Below are positions 10,178-18,540 of a DNA stretch of 64,000 nt, in pieces. How positions within the stretch are numbered: position 1 is the first letter of the stretch; each line of letters opens with the position of its first letter. The notes beneath the pieces are model-generated. The model was not told the origin of the DNA. It searched no databases and worked only from the letters and a program-made list of their open reading frames with translations. A program made the position numbers and the translations under genes. Source of the stretch: Brettanomyces bruxellensis (lineage: Eukaryota > Ascomycota > Pichiomycetes > Pichiales > Pichiaceae); the NCBI RefSeq assembly GCF_011074885.1, contig NC_054688.1, forward strand, positions 1,054,001 through 1,118,000. Reading direction: 5' to 3'.

Positions 10178-11095
10178 ATGCGGACATTTGAACACATAGT
10201 GGGACTCTTTATTCTCTTGGTAAACCTCGTTTGTGCACAGGATCTGCCTGATTTTTACTCAAAGTCAAAACACATAGCGGAGTTAACGCCCAGGACATTC
10301 GATGATGTTGTGATGGGTACAAACCATACCACAGTTGTTGAATTTTATGCTCCCTGGTGCAAGTACTGCCAGCTATTTAGAAACAAATACAAGAAGGCAT
10401 CCAAGATTGCATCAGACTTTGTTCAGTTCGGTGCTGTTGATTGCAATAAGGAATATAACAAACAATTATGTGCCAAGTATAAAATCCGTGCTTTTCCCTC
10501 CGTGCTGATATTTAGGGCACCGAAATTTACAGGAAAGCCTTCACAGGATCGTCACAGTTCTGAGGAATACAAGGATGCGAGAGAAGTTGGTCCCTTAGTT
10601 GAAGTTTTGAAGGGAAGAGTGAAGAATTATGCCAAGAGGGTCAATACCAGGAAGTTGGATTCGTTCCTCGATGTTTCCACTGCCAAACATAACAGAAGTC
10701 TCTTGCTTACCCAAAAATCGACGCTCTCGCCTCTATTTAAGAGTTTGTCGATAGACTTTTTGGGAAGTCTAGATTTGGCCCACATGGACATTAACAGAGA
10801 AGGTGCACGGGAGGCGTTAAAAAAGAATATTCCAGATCTCTCAGAGGATTTCCAGGCTCCCATATTGCTTGCAATATCAAAGGAGGAAGGTATCAAGATC
10901 TATGAGGGGGATATGCGGAAAAAGATGGAAATATCAAAGTTTCTAGAACATTATGGACAGCCACAGGATGGTCCATTAAGCGTGCGTGGAAAAGCATTGC
11001 GTGCCATAATAAGGGGGAAGGCGAAGAGCTTTAAGCAGTATTTTAAGATGAAGAAGATGGCAGCCAAGGCAAGTTTGAAAAAAGATGAGCTCTGA
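10178..11095 (+). CDS. MPD1: ER protein disulfide isomerase-like thioredoxin protein (Mpd1-like)
   Basis: This 305-residue protein probably forms or rearranges disulfides in the ER lumen. A signal peptide covers residues 1-20 (hydrophobic IVGLFILLVNLVCA, then Q). One thioredoxin domain follows, with the active site WCKYC (C61, C64) in the context VEFYAPWCKYCQLF. PDI itself uses CGHC. A second, less conserved region and a basic tail end in KDEL, an ER retrieval signal; S. cerevisiae uses HDEL. With one redox site and about 300 residues it resembles Mpd1 rather than Pdi1. The frame opens at a TTG at 10172; the ATG at 10178 places the signal peptide correctly. Confidence 0.85.
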   Translation: MRTFEHIVGLFILLVNLVCAQDLPDFYSKSKHIAELTPRTFDDVVMGTNHTTVVEFYAPWCKYCQLFRNKYKKASKIASDFVQFGAVDCNKEYNKQLCAKYKIRAFPSVLIFRAPKFTGKPSQDRHSSEEYKDAREVGPLVEVLKGRVKNYAKRVNTRKLDSFLDVSTAKHNRSLLLTQKSTLSPLFKSLSIDFLGSLDLAHMDINREGAREALKKNIPDLSEDFQAPILLAISKEEGIKIYEGDMRKKMEISKFLEHYGQPQDGPLSVRGKALRAIIRGKAKSFKQYFKMKKMAAKASLKKDEL

Positions 11096-11402
11096 TCAGT
11101 TTGGAGAGAGATGAAAAAATAAGCAGAGCCAAAATGAATAAAATGAATAAAATGAATAAAATGAATAAAATGAATAAAATACTGCAAATCCCTAAAATTT
11201 CGGCTTTCCCCATTACAACCGCGAATTTTTCTTAGGCGTTTGGCACCTGATAAATAAATTTATATAGCTAACGCGACTAATTAGATATACGTGCATCACG
11301 GTAGGAATGAGATATTTACCTTGACTAAACTGGACTTTCTCCTTCAACGGCAATAAACAAGTACTTCAGGATCGTAGTGAAGCCCATTTTCACAAAATAC
11401 GC
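11096..11402. other. Intergenic region, MPD1-like 3' end and MGS1 promoter
   Basis: These 307 bases hold the 9-bp repeat near their left end and the MGS1 upstream region. A string near 11360 (gtacttcaggatc) resembles the start of U3 snoRNA, but only about 40 bp remain before the MGS1 ATG, so I do not call it. Confidence 0.4.
11131..11180. repeat. 9-bp tandem repeat (aaaatgaat)
   Basis: Five exact copies of aaaatgaat run from 11131 to 11175, with a partial sixth. The array lies 35 bp after the MPD1-like stop codon, in its probable 3' UTR and upstream of MGS1. Confidence 0.92.
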
Positions 11403-13397
11403 ATGGTTAAATGCCCTATATGCTCGAAAGACGTGCCGATTCAGCTTATCAACAAGCATCTCGATAAGTGCGAGTTATCGTCATCGGGTCACGGGATGAA
11501 GAAAGTTGAAAACAAGGTGATGGAAGGTAGGCAGGAGGGCCAACAAAAGAAGCAGAAAATGCGATCGAGCTCTTTGTTGGATGTACTCAACGGCGGAAAG
11601 AAGAAAAGCCGCAGATCAGGTGGCGAGCATCGAATATTCAGCTCTCAGTTTGCAAACGAAATTAGCGATGAGATATTGAAAGAGGGAAAGAGGAAAAGCG
11701 ACCCAATTGTGATAGACAGCACTGAATCGGATGCTTGTTTGATGCACAGTGATAAGAGACCGAGAACAGAAGACAGGAAGATCCCTTCTTCACCAGTTTT
11801 GTCAGGAAAAGCCAGGCAAAGAGAGCAGATCAAAATACTTAAATTGCAATCTCGTTTGCCGTTGGCCGAGCGGCTAAGACCGACAACTTTGGAGAATTAC
11901 ATTGGCCAGAAGCATCTTGTTGGGAGAGGTGGGATTTTAAGGGGCTTTATAGAGAGTGACAGGATTCCATCGATGATTCTTTGGGGGTTTCCGGGAACAG
12001 GAAAGACAACTTTAGCTCGGATCATCTCGCACAGCACAAAATCGAGGTTTGTGGAGTTGTCGGCGACCACAAATGGAATTTCGGACTGCAAGAGGATATT
12101 TCAGGAGGCGAAGAACGAGCTCAAGCTTACCGGAAGAAAGACAATCGTGTTTGTGGATGAAATCCATCGGTTCAACAAGGCACAGCAGGATATATTCTTG
12201 CCGTATGTTGAGCGTGGAACGATAACTTTGATTGGTGCGACTACGGAAAACCCCAGCTTTCAGTTAAACAGTGCTCTTCTTTCTCGATGCAGGGTGTTTG
12301 TGCTCAAGAAGCTTTCTTCAGATGAGCTGAAGCAGATTGTGTGTCGAGCATTGGTGGAGATCAACAAAACGAGGAAGTTGGTCTACAATAAGATGGTGCT
12401 CAAGTTTCTGCCGGATGCTGTTGAGTACATATGCAACATCTCGGATGGCGATTCTCGTAGTGCTTTGAATCTTCTTGAATTGGCGGATTCGCACTTCATG
12501 ACTGTTGATGAAGAAAAGACAGAGCAGGGAGAAGGTGATGGGAAAGGCAGCAGAATTGCAACTGAAAGGATGGGGAGTAAGAACATGGAGAATGCAAAAA
12601 GCAGGGAGAATGCAGAAAAGAACATGGTGAATATGAATAAAAGTACACAGAATATGGATAAGGACACACAGATTATGAATAAAGACACACAGAATACGAA
12701 AGACACACAGAATATGGATAAAGACACATATAATACAAATAAAAGCTCACAGACAGAGTCTCATACCGCCAACAAGCATGTTCTTGAAGTGGCAGCAGAG
12801 GATCTCAGAAAAGTGTTCAAGAGAACGCAGATGGTCTACGATCGTGTTGGGGATGCACACTATGACACGATTTCGGCATTTCACAAGTCTGTGCGGGGAT
12901 CTTCACCAGATGCCGCCATCTACTATCTGGCAAGGATGCTAAAAGGAGGCGAGGATCCGCTCTATGTGGCAAGAAGAATGATTAGAATCGCTAGTGAAGA
13001 TGTTGGCGATGTGGACGACAGCTGCCTTCCATTTGCAGTGGCTGCTTACCGTGCAGTTCAACTGATTGGGCTTCCGGAAGCGGAATTGGCATTGGCACAA
13101 TGTGCTGTTAAGCTAGCTAGGGCACCGAAATCGGCCGAAATTTACAGGGCATGGAAAGAGATCAATGCCAAAATCGACAACGAGCCAGATGTGGCAGCTG
13201 CAGCAATTCCGCTCCATCTTCGTAATGCACCAACAAAACTAATGGAGGATCTTGGATACAGCGAGGGATACAAGTACAATCCAGATTACAGGGACGGAAA
13301 AGTGAAGCAGGAGTACTTTCCTAAGGAATTGAAGGGCCTGAAATTGCTCAGAGGCCAGCATCTTGGCACGAGGATAGATCCGGATCTTGAGAGATGA
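11403..13397 (+). CDS. MGS1: AAA+ ATPase Mgs1 (WRNIP1/RarA family)
   Basis: Mgs1 maintains genome stability at stalled replication forks and works with DNA polymerase delta and PCNA. The 664-residue protein begins with a UBZ4-type ubiquitin-binding zinc finger (C4, C7, H19, C23). A basic linker follows, containing a SUMO-interaction-like DPIVIDSTESD near residue 100. The AAA+ core has Walker A GFPGTGKTT near residue 195, Walker B FVDEIHRF near 250, sensor 1 IGATTENPS, and the RarA C-terminal domain (ASEDVGDVDDSCLPFA). Between the AAA lid and the C-terminal domain, about residues 390-455, sits a low-complexity insert of NMDKDTQ-type repeats. This makes the protein longer than the 587-residue S. 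cerevisiae form. POL31, a known functional partner, lies 5 kb away. Confidence 0.95.
   Translation: MVKCPICSKDVPIQLINKHLDKCELSSSGHGMKKVENKVMEGRQEGQQKKQKMRSSSLLDVLNGGKKKSRRSGGEHRIFSSQFANEISDEILKEGKRKSDPIVIDSTESDACLMHSDKRPRTEDRKIPSSPVLSGKARQREQIKILKLQSRLPLAERLRPTTLENYIGQKHLVGRGGILRGFIESDRIPSMILWGFPGTGKTTLARIISHSTKSRFVELSATTNGISDCKRIFQEAKNELKLTGRKTIVFVDEIHRFNKAQQDIFLPYVERGTITLIGATTENPSFQLNSALLSRCRVFVLKKLSSDELKQIVCRALVEINKTRKLVYNKMVLKFLPDAVEYICNISDGDSRSALNLLELADSHFMTVDEEKTEQGEGDGKGSRIATERMGSKNMENAKSRENAEKNMVNMNKSTQNMDKDTQIMNKDTQNTKDTQNMDKDTYNTNKSSQTESHTANKHVLEVAAEDLRKVFKRTQMVYDRVGDAHYDTISAFHKSVRGSSPDAAIYYLARMLKGGEDPLYVARRMIRIASEDVGDVDDSCLPFAVAAYRAVQLIGLPEAELALAQCAVKLARAPKSAEIYRAWKEINAKIDNEPDVAAAAIPLHLRNAPTKLMEDLGYSEGYKYNPDYRDGKVKQEYFPKELKGLKLLRGQHLGTRIDPDLER
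12592..12755 (+). repeat. In-frame repeat within MGS1 (KDTQN-type)
   Basis: Imperfect tandem units around aatatggataaagacacacag encode variations of NMDKDTQ. The copies keep the reading frame and vary in length. The segment lies between conserved domains and probably forms a disordered loop. Confidence 0.85.
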
Positions 13398-14840
13398 CGT
13401 CACCGCGGCTTATTTTCGACGGATTCTCATTGTTTGACGTGGGAAGGACTTACTTAGGCAGAATCGCTCACTCGCATTGGCCGGCTTTTGGTTATCCCTT
13501 ACCTGGCAATGTTGCCTTTGTTGACTCTTCGCCACAGAAGTAAGAGAATACATTCAGAAGGAAATACTTAATCGGCTCAGAAATTTAACCAATTGGTACC
13601 CACTTGCACATTTACGGTACCCGCCCAGAACATTTCCCGCGAAATCTCTATACATACAACGAGGAAAGAAAAATGCTGTTGGAAAAAAACAAAGCTGTGT
13701 CAACTTAGAATGCTCATCTACCCTAAGAACTGTTCCAATGTGACAATGTTGAAAGGTGAGGAATAAATTTGAAGCCCGGGCTGTATTGACAAGGCAAAAG
13801 ATGATTTTGAAATCCCGTGCTGTGTATGTTGTCAATTGTACAAATCAGGCAGCCCAAATGCACACCATGTCAACACGTTTATGGTGTAAATAGAGGGGAG
13901 CCATCCCCCCTTTGGAAAAAAAAATGTTTCTCACTAGTAAACCGTGTACATGCTGGATGAACCCTGATATTTTTACCCAAAGGGGTAAAATTCTTGCATT
14001 TTAGTCGGGAAACGCGCGCGATCTGTGCTGGAAAATGTTTGTATTGTCTTTGTTCTATTTATATTTATATTTATATTTACCCTCAGTTGAATTTTTTTTT
14101 TTCCTCGCTCTCAAGATTAAGCTTTTTGGATTGTGATTCCAAGCCAGTTGATCGGAATGGGAACTATATAGACCATCTAACAATATGAAGCATGAATGAA
14201 CATACTCACTTTCCTTTGTCGGAGACAGCATTCTTTATTTCCTCAAGGTTCTGTAAGAAAAATCGTAAAGTAGAATAAATGTAATTGACTGTAGAATAAT
14301 GGAAAGCCCGCGTTTAAACATTCACGCCCTCTCCTATTTGAGTCTAAATTTTTCAAAAACTGCAACCACCCATTGTCAACACGAGGCTTAATATACCAAA
14401 CGCGGTTCGTGAAATATTTCTGCTGTTTGAATTCCAAATGCACGAAAAAGCATACCGCAGCCAAAAGTTAGGTCTGCGTACCCACTGCCAGTATCATTTG
14501 AAATTTTACCCCTTTATATCCCAAGTGGTTTCTCGTAATTGCATCGAAAACGCGACCTTCGTCTATAGTGAGTCTTTCTGATCAGAACTCTTTTCACTTC
14601 TTCATCCAAAAAGTTTACTATCAAGTCTTCTTCTTCATAGACGAGTCTAAGATATTCAGGTTTCACCGGCAATCAGTCACTCCTTTACTTATCCCTTGCT
14701 TTGAAACCAAATCTCACATATACAGGCATTCATTCCTTTTGGAAACAGACCACCTAGATCCAAACACATATCGTTTTTTCTCTTCAACCAGAAAAGAAAA
14801 CTTTCAGTTTTACATCCAGCTTTCATCACTTATTTTTCAA
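13398..14840. other. Long upstream region of the secreted Ser/Thr-rich protein
   Basis: This 1.44 kb contains no supported gene. Small frames on both strands (for example the minus-strand frame at 13554-13835) are unconvincing. A GC-rich run, gaaacgcgcgcgatc, lies near 14010, and TATATTTATATTTATATTTA-like DNA lies near 14060. The coding frame of the following gene is open back to 14568, but from a GTG and without a plausible N-terminus. Confidence 0.45.
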
Positions 14841-15569
14841 ATGAGATTCAATTCCGCCAGCCTTGGCTTTATTTTAGCCGTTGCCCCATCGGTTGTTCTT
14901 TCAAGTCCGATGGCTCCATTTTTGGCAAGGAGATACGACAACTCTTCCATTATTGAAGTTACCAACTCCAGCTCTTTGACCACCACTTCTACCCTTACTG
15001 CAACTCACTATGTGACCTTAGCAGATGGAGAAACCAGCACTTACGAGGACACTTACCCAACCACCATCACTAGTGCTTCATCTCAGTCTTCGTCAGCAGC
15101 CTCAGACTCATCAGAGAATGCGGCTTCCGACAATGATAAGGAAGATGATAGTGTTGCTTCCCTTGAAACTTCTTCGTCTTCCGATATATCTTCGATATTC
15201 TCAAGTTCGAGTGCTTCATACTGTGAGCCAACAACTGTCACCGTTACTGTTGGTTTGAATAGCAGCAATGCGGTTCCTGTCACTTTGACCTCGTTCTCAA
15301 CTCAGATAACAACTTTGACCATCCCAGTTACTGCCGTTGTCACTGCTACTGGCACAGATGGCTCTCTAACAAATGCCACTGCCACCACTGACGTCACCAC
15401 GGTTTTGAACAACGTTGTTTCAAGCGAGTACACCTCGTATTACCAGGCTAGCGGCTCCGAATACACCACTAACTTAAGGGAGACTGTTTACCAAACCGTC
15501 ACTGTTACATCTTCAGCTTACGGTAACGGTACTGCCAGTTATTACTACTCGCCTGCCACCGGTATCTGA
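14841..15569 (+). CDS. Secreted Ser/Thr-rich glycoprotein, unrecognised
   Basis: I do not recognise this 242-residue protein. It starts with a signal peptide (LGFILAVAPSVVLSS, cleavage near residue 22). A Kex2-type dibasic site, LARR at residues 28-31, follows, so a short propeptide is likely. The rest is rich in Ser, Thr and Ala (SSASDSSENAASDNDKEDD), with several Asn-X-Ser/Thr sites and beta-strand-like VTVTVG or TTLTIPVTAVVTA segments. The C-terminus, YYYSPATGI, has no hydrophobic GPI tail, so release to the medium or non-GPI wall attachment is likely. The upstream region is long. I chose the ATG at 14841 because it directly begins the signal peptide. Confidence 0.75.
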   Translation: MRFNSASLGFILAVAPSVVLSSPMAPFLARRYDNSSIIEVTNSSSLTTTSTLTATHYVTLADGETSTYEDTYPTTITSASSQSSSAASDSSENAASDNDKEDDSVASLETSSSSDISSIFSSSSASYCEPTTVTVTVGLNSSNAVPVTLTSFSTQITTLTIPVTAVVTATGTDGSLTNATATTDVTTVLNNVVSSEYTSYYQASGSEYTTNLRETVYQTVTVTSSAYGNGTASYYYSPATGI

Positions 15570-16395
15570 ATGAATTTTGCAGCTGACTGCGTATCCAATG
15601 TTTGGACCACATGTATCTTATTTCGGATTCTATGGCTTTTCCTGCTGTTGGATACTGCTTGAATGGTTTGTGTTAGACTTTTTTTTTTATCCTGCTTGCA
15701 TCGTTCTGAAATACAACCGCCGCCTTCGCTGTGCGTTCTTTCCTGTTTGTCATCCATTTATTACTTCATCCGTCATAATTTTAACTTATTTTGTTCTTTT
15801 TTTTGCTTCTCATTTATTTTTAACTATACTTCCCCATTTATTATTACTTCGAGTCGTCTCCATCTTCATCCACATTTGATCACATTCATGCGATCCATCT
15901 TGGATGTGTTGGCTTTTTCTCTGTTTTTTGTTTGCTCATTCATGCTTGCATTCTTAAATAACACAAGGAATTGTGATAAGCAACTGAGAATTATAATAAA
16001 AGCTACTTTTTTTGTTGACATTTATTTTATGCTTCTCGGCGCTATCTTTTTTCCTCGATAGTTTTGTAATTCAAATCCCGTTTTTTTTCAACCTTAATTC
16101 ACCGTAGCTTCCTTTTTAGGATACATTTTTTTTAATTTTTTTTTGCCGTGCACAGTAGTCTGATTTTTTTAGGCCGCATTCTTCGGTTAATGGATGATAG
16201 GTAGATTAGCAGAAGCAGACAAAGTTGTATCTTTCCCATCTAATTTCGGGATTCGAAACTAGTACTTTGTTTCATAGTGCATTTACCCTACCACAAGGGT
16301 TCTCATAACAGGCTTGTTGTTTTTTAACGTTTTATCAAACCCATCCTGGATCTAGTGCAAAGATTAGAGTTAACCAAAAGAACAAGATCATCAAT
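15570..16395. other. T-rich intergenic DNA after the secreted protein
   Basis: The 826 bp are strongly T-rich on the plus strand, with several T8 to T10 runs. Apparent Phe/Leu/Ser-rich frames (15577-15879, 15663-16061) are what such a composition produces, so I do not call them. The region holds the 3' UTR and the heme lyase promoter. The gattcgaa string near 16250 has no tRNA structure around it. Confidence 0.5.
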
Positions 16396-17280
16396 ATGGT
16401 CACAGAAAATTCCAAGAAGGAAGAAAGCAATACATTTTCATGGCGTAGTCTCTTTTGGGCCGAACCAACACGAAGTACGGTGCATAAAAAATCCAATAAA
16501 GAGGACGAATACTCGGCGAAATCTGCAATAAGTTGTCCTGTTGTTGGCACATCTGATAATGAGGCAGTTTGTCCAATGGGATACGGAAAGCAAGGCTCTA
16601 ACGGGGGTACGGATGCCATGGAATGCCCGGTGAGCGAAGAGGCACGTAACGTGTGGCTGGCAGCGGGAAGAAAAGCAGCGAAAAGAAGAGCTGTGAAAAC
16701 AAATGAAGAATGCTCATCGGACAGTTTGAGTGACATGGAAAACCCAGCATTAGGGCCAAACGAGGTGCCTTTGAATACCGATCTGTCGAATAAGAGGGAA
16801 ATTTCGTCGATCCCACGGACGGGCAAGGATGAAAATTGGGTTTATCCCTCTCAACAGCAGTTTTTCCGTGCCATGAAGAGAAAACAATGGGAACCAGAGG
16901 CCCAGGACATGAAGGCAGTTGTTCCGCTTCATAATATGGTTAATGAGGTTGCCTGGAACTACATAAAATTCTGGGAACAGGGCCAGGGTGGCGAAAAGTG
17001 CGGCGGAATCAAGTTGACGTCGTTTAAAGGAAATTCGCATAAGCTAACTCCACGCGCATTTTTGGGACATTATATTTTCGGCAAGGACTTGCCATTCGAC
17101 CGCCACGACTGGACCATAGACAGGTGTGGCAAAAGAGTGGATTACGTGATCGATTTCTACTCCAAAATGCCTGACAAGGACTCATCCAGCACAGAGCCTA
17201 CATTCTATCTAGATGTGAGGCCAAAGCTCAATACATTTGAAGGTGTGAGGCTCCGGGTTGTCAAGGCATTCGAGAACTGA
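16396..17280 (+). CDS. CYT2: Holocytochrome c-type synthase (heme lyase), CYT2-like
   Basis: The enzyme attaches heme covalently to the CXXCH motif of cytochrome c1 or c in the mitochondrial intermembrane space. The 294-residue protein has heme regulatory Cys-Pro motifs at C47 (CPV), C59 (CPM) and C77 (CPV). It continues with the conserved SSIPRTGKDENWVYPS, AMKRK, VPLHNMVNE, the GGIKLTSFKG block and PFDRHDWTIDRCGKRVDYV, which includes the family's catalytic His-Asp region. A single ECPVSEEARNVWL preceding the core and RCGKRVDYVIDFY are closer to my recollection of Cyt2 (cytochrome c1) than of Cyc3. Extra CP motifs in the N-terminal 60 residues leave the substrate choice open. Confidence 0.85.
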   Translation: MVTENSKKEESNTFSWRSLFWAEPTRSTVHKKSNKEDEYSAKSAISCPVVGTSDNEAVCPMGYGKQGSNGGTDAMECPVSEEARNVWLAAGRKAAKRRAVKTNEECSSDSLSDMENPALGPNEVPLNTDLSNKREISSIPRTGKDENWVYPSQQQFFRAMKRKQWEPEAQDMKAVVPLHNMVNEVAWNYIKFWEQGQGGEKCGGIKLTSFKGNSHKLTPRAFLGHYIFGKDLPFDRHDWTIDRCGKRVDYVIDFYSKMPDKDSSSTEPTFYLDVRPKLNTFEGVRLRVVKAFEN

Positions 17281-17315
17281 CCGTTGCAGAATCTGCGTAA
17301 TCTTATTTATAGACA

Positions 17316-17341
17316 TTATATATATATGCATGTATATATGT
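17316..17341. terminator. TATATA-rich 3' end signal between convergent genes
   Basis: A run of alternating TA with a central ATGCAT, nearly palindromic, lies in the 189 bp between the convergent stop codons of the heme lyase gene and TIM10. TATATA/TATGTA strings are yeast polyadenylation efficiency elements, and both occur here in both orientations. Use by both genes is inference. Confidence 0.4.
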
Positions 17342-17469
17342 GCGAGTAAACGTGGCATCAACAAAGCCAACCTCCTGACACAAACTATAATCAAGGAATA
17401 ATTGTTCGCATGCACGCCTCTCACTGTTTAATCCACCATCATTGAATTATCGAATCAAAACTTTGCTGC

Positions 17470-17763
17470 TTAGTGTGGCACGCCTGGACTTCCCAAAGTT
17501 CCACTCTTGCCCAATTCCTGCATACTTTCACCAACCTTCATATTTGCAGCAAAATACTTTGTCACACAACGGTCCACACAGAGAGATTGGTTCTTACTGA
17601 GAGCACCATCATCGTAGCTCTTGTCAAAGCACTTTCTGTAGCAGGAATCAAGAATGTTGTTGAACATAGTTGTAACCATATCAAGCTCGTTTTCTGCCGC
17701 TTTGATTTTCTGCTCCGAGGAGAGTTGTGGTTGACTGCTGCCTCCCAATCCGAAAAATGACAT
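17470..17763 (-). CDS. TIM10: Small TIM chaperone Tim10
   Basis: Tim10 pairs with Tim9 as a hexameric chaperone of the mitochondrial intermembrane space, escorting hydrophobic carrier precursors to TIM22. The 97-residue protein begins [19 protein letters not shown], as in S. cerevisiae (MSFLGFGGGQPQLSS; 93 residues). It has the twin CX3C motifs at C41/C45 and C62/C66. An upstream TTG extends the frame, but the ATG at 17763 gives the exact family start. The gene is divergent from the FMP10-like gene. Confidence 0.95.
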   Translation of the reverse strand: MSFFGLGGSSQPQLSSEQKIKAAENELDMVTTMFNNILDSCYRKCFDKSYDDGALSKNQSLCVDRCVTKYFAANMKVGESMQELGKSGTLGSPGVPH

Positions 17764-18192
17764 TTTCTGCAAATATTCTAGTTCTCCTGTCGACGGTGCT
17801 CTATGAAGCTTGATTCAAGTCAAATAGGCTTTCTCTATTTCGACTTATTTTAAACCTTATATCCAGATCTACCCATTATTATGATACTCTCCATTTGCAG
17901 TTTGCCATGCTCGGTCCCTCAAATTTTTTTTTTTTTTTTTTCTCTCTTCATGCTTTTCAACACTTGCTCACCTCATAACACCAAAAAAGGTTCTCGCATT
18001 TTTATTTCTTGTATCAACTCCAGAAAATCCACTTTACATTACGGCTTGAAGCATGGATAGAGTGGAAAGCTTGGTGAATGAAGGGGAGGCTATAGTGTGG
18101 TCAAAATGTACCCAAATTCATAATCCAGAATTCATTGCTTGCAGTTAATTGTCATCCTTTCGGCTCATAATCAAGTAATTAAGCATCTCTTT

Positions 18193-18214
18193 TCACGTGA
18201 TACTTATCACGTGA
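18193..18214. promoter_or_regulatory. Two TCACGTGA (Cbf1-type) boxes
   Basis: Two perfect palindromes, TCACGTGA, lie at 18193-18200 and 18207-18214, 14 bp centre to centre. They are about 430 bp from the TIM10 ATG and 330 bp from the FMP10-like ATG. CACGTG is the binding site of bHLH factors such as Cbf1, which also controls respiratory genes in non-Saccharomyces yeasts. CACGTG occurs singly in several coding regions here; the paired intergenic copy is distinctive. Confidence 0.55.
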
Positions 18215-18222
18215 CCACGAAG

Positions 18223-18238
18223 TTAGGGTCTTTTAGGG
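18223..18238 (+). promoter_or_regulatory. Two TTAGGG (Tbf1-type) strings
   Basis: TTAGGG occurs at 18223-18228 and 18233-18238, immediately beside the two CACGTG boxes. TTAGGG is the core of Tbf1 sites, which pair with Cbf1 at some promoters in Candida and relatives. Adjacency is what I see; joint function is inference. Confidence 0.4.
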
Positions 18239-18540
18239 TGATCAAAAATGGCATATTGTAGACGGGAATACACTAATTATGTGATAATAGTATTGCTTGA
18301 GTAAGACTATATCTTGCTTTGTTATTAAGAGATTAATACACATTCATTTGAAGGTCGCTCGTAGGCACATATATTTGGTGCAGTTGTATGCGGTCAAATT
18401 TATTTAGGTCACAATTAATTTTTTTTCTCCTTATCAGTTGCGAACAATATTTCTTCTTCCTCAGCTTTCCCAGATCATATAAGCGGTCCCTTTTCACCAT
18501 ATTTAAACAAATCATATAGGCACATAAATAATTGGCGAGC

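Larger units (their letters stand above)
17764..18540. promoter_or_regulatory. Divergent promoter, TIM10 and FMP10-like gene
   Basis: This 777 bp is a head-to-head promoter. It contains a T18-type tract near 17925-17941 and, near its centre, two CACGTG boxes and two TTAGGG strings, listed separately. I see no coding frame. Confidence 0.5.

Noticed and set aside
11355..11375. A string resembling the 5' end of U3 snoRNA (gtacttcagg)
   Set aside because: Only about 40 bp remain before the MGS1 ATG, and I see no C, D or B boxes.
15577..16061. Phe/Leu/Ser-rich frames
   Set aside because: They are produced by T-rich 3' flanking DNA; no domain and no distinct start.
16245..16265. A gattcgaa string like a tRNA B box
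   Set aside because: The flanks do not pair as a T arm, and there is no A box or acceptor stem.
18532..18540. Non-ATG starts of several frames (POL31, MRPL44, MPD1-like, TIM10, FMP10-like, FAU1, PMT2, MGM101, HTM1)
   Set aside because: Each longest frame began at TTG, and the secreted Ser/Thr-rich gene's at GTG; in each case an ATG downstream gives the conserved or targeted N-terminus, so the extensions were removed.
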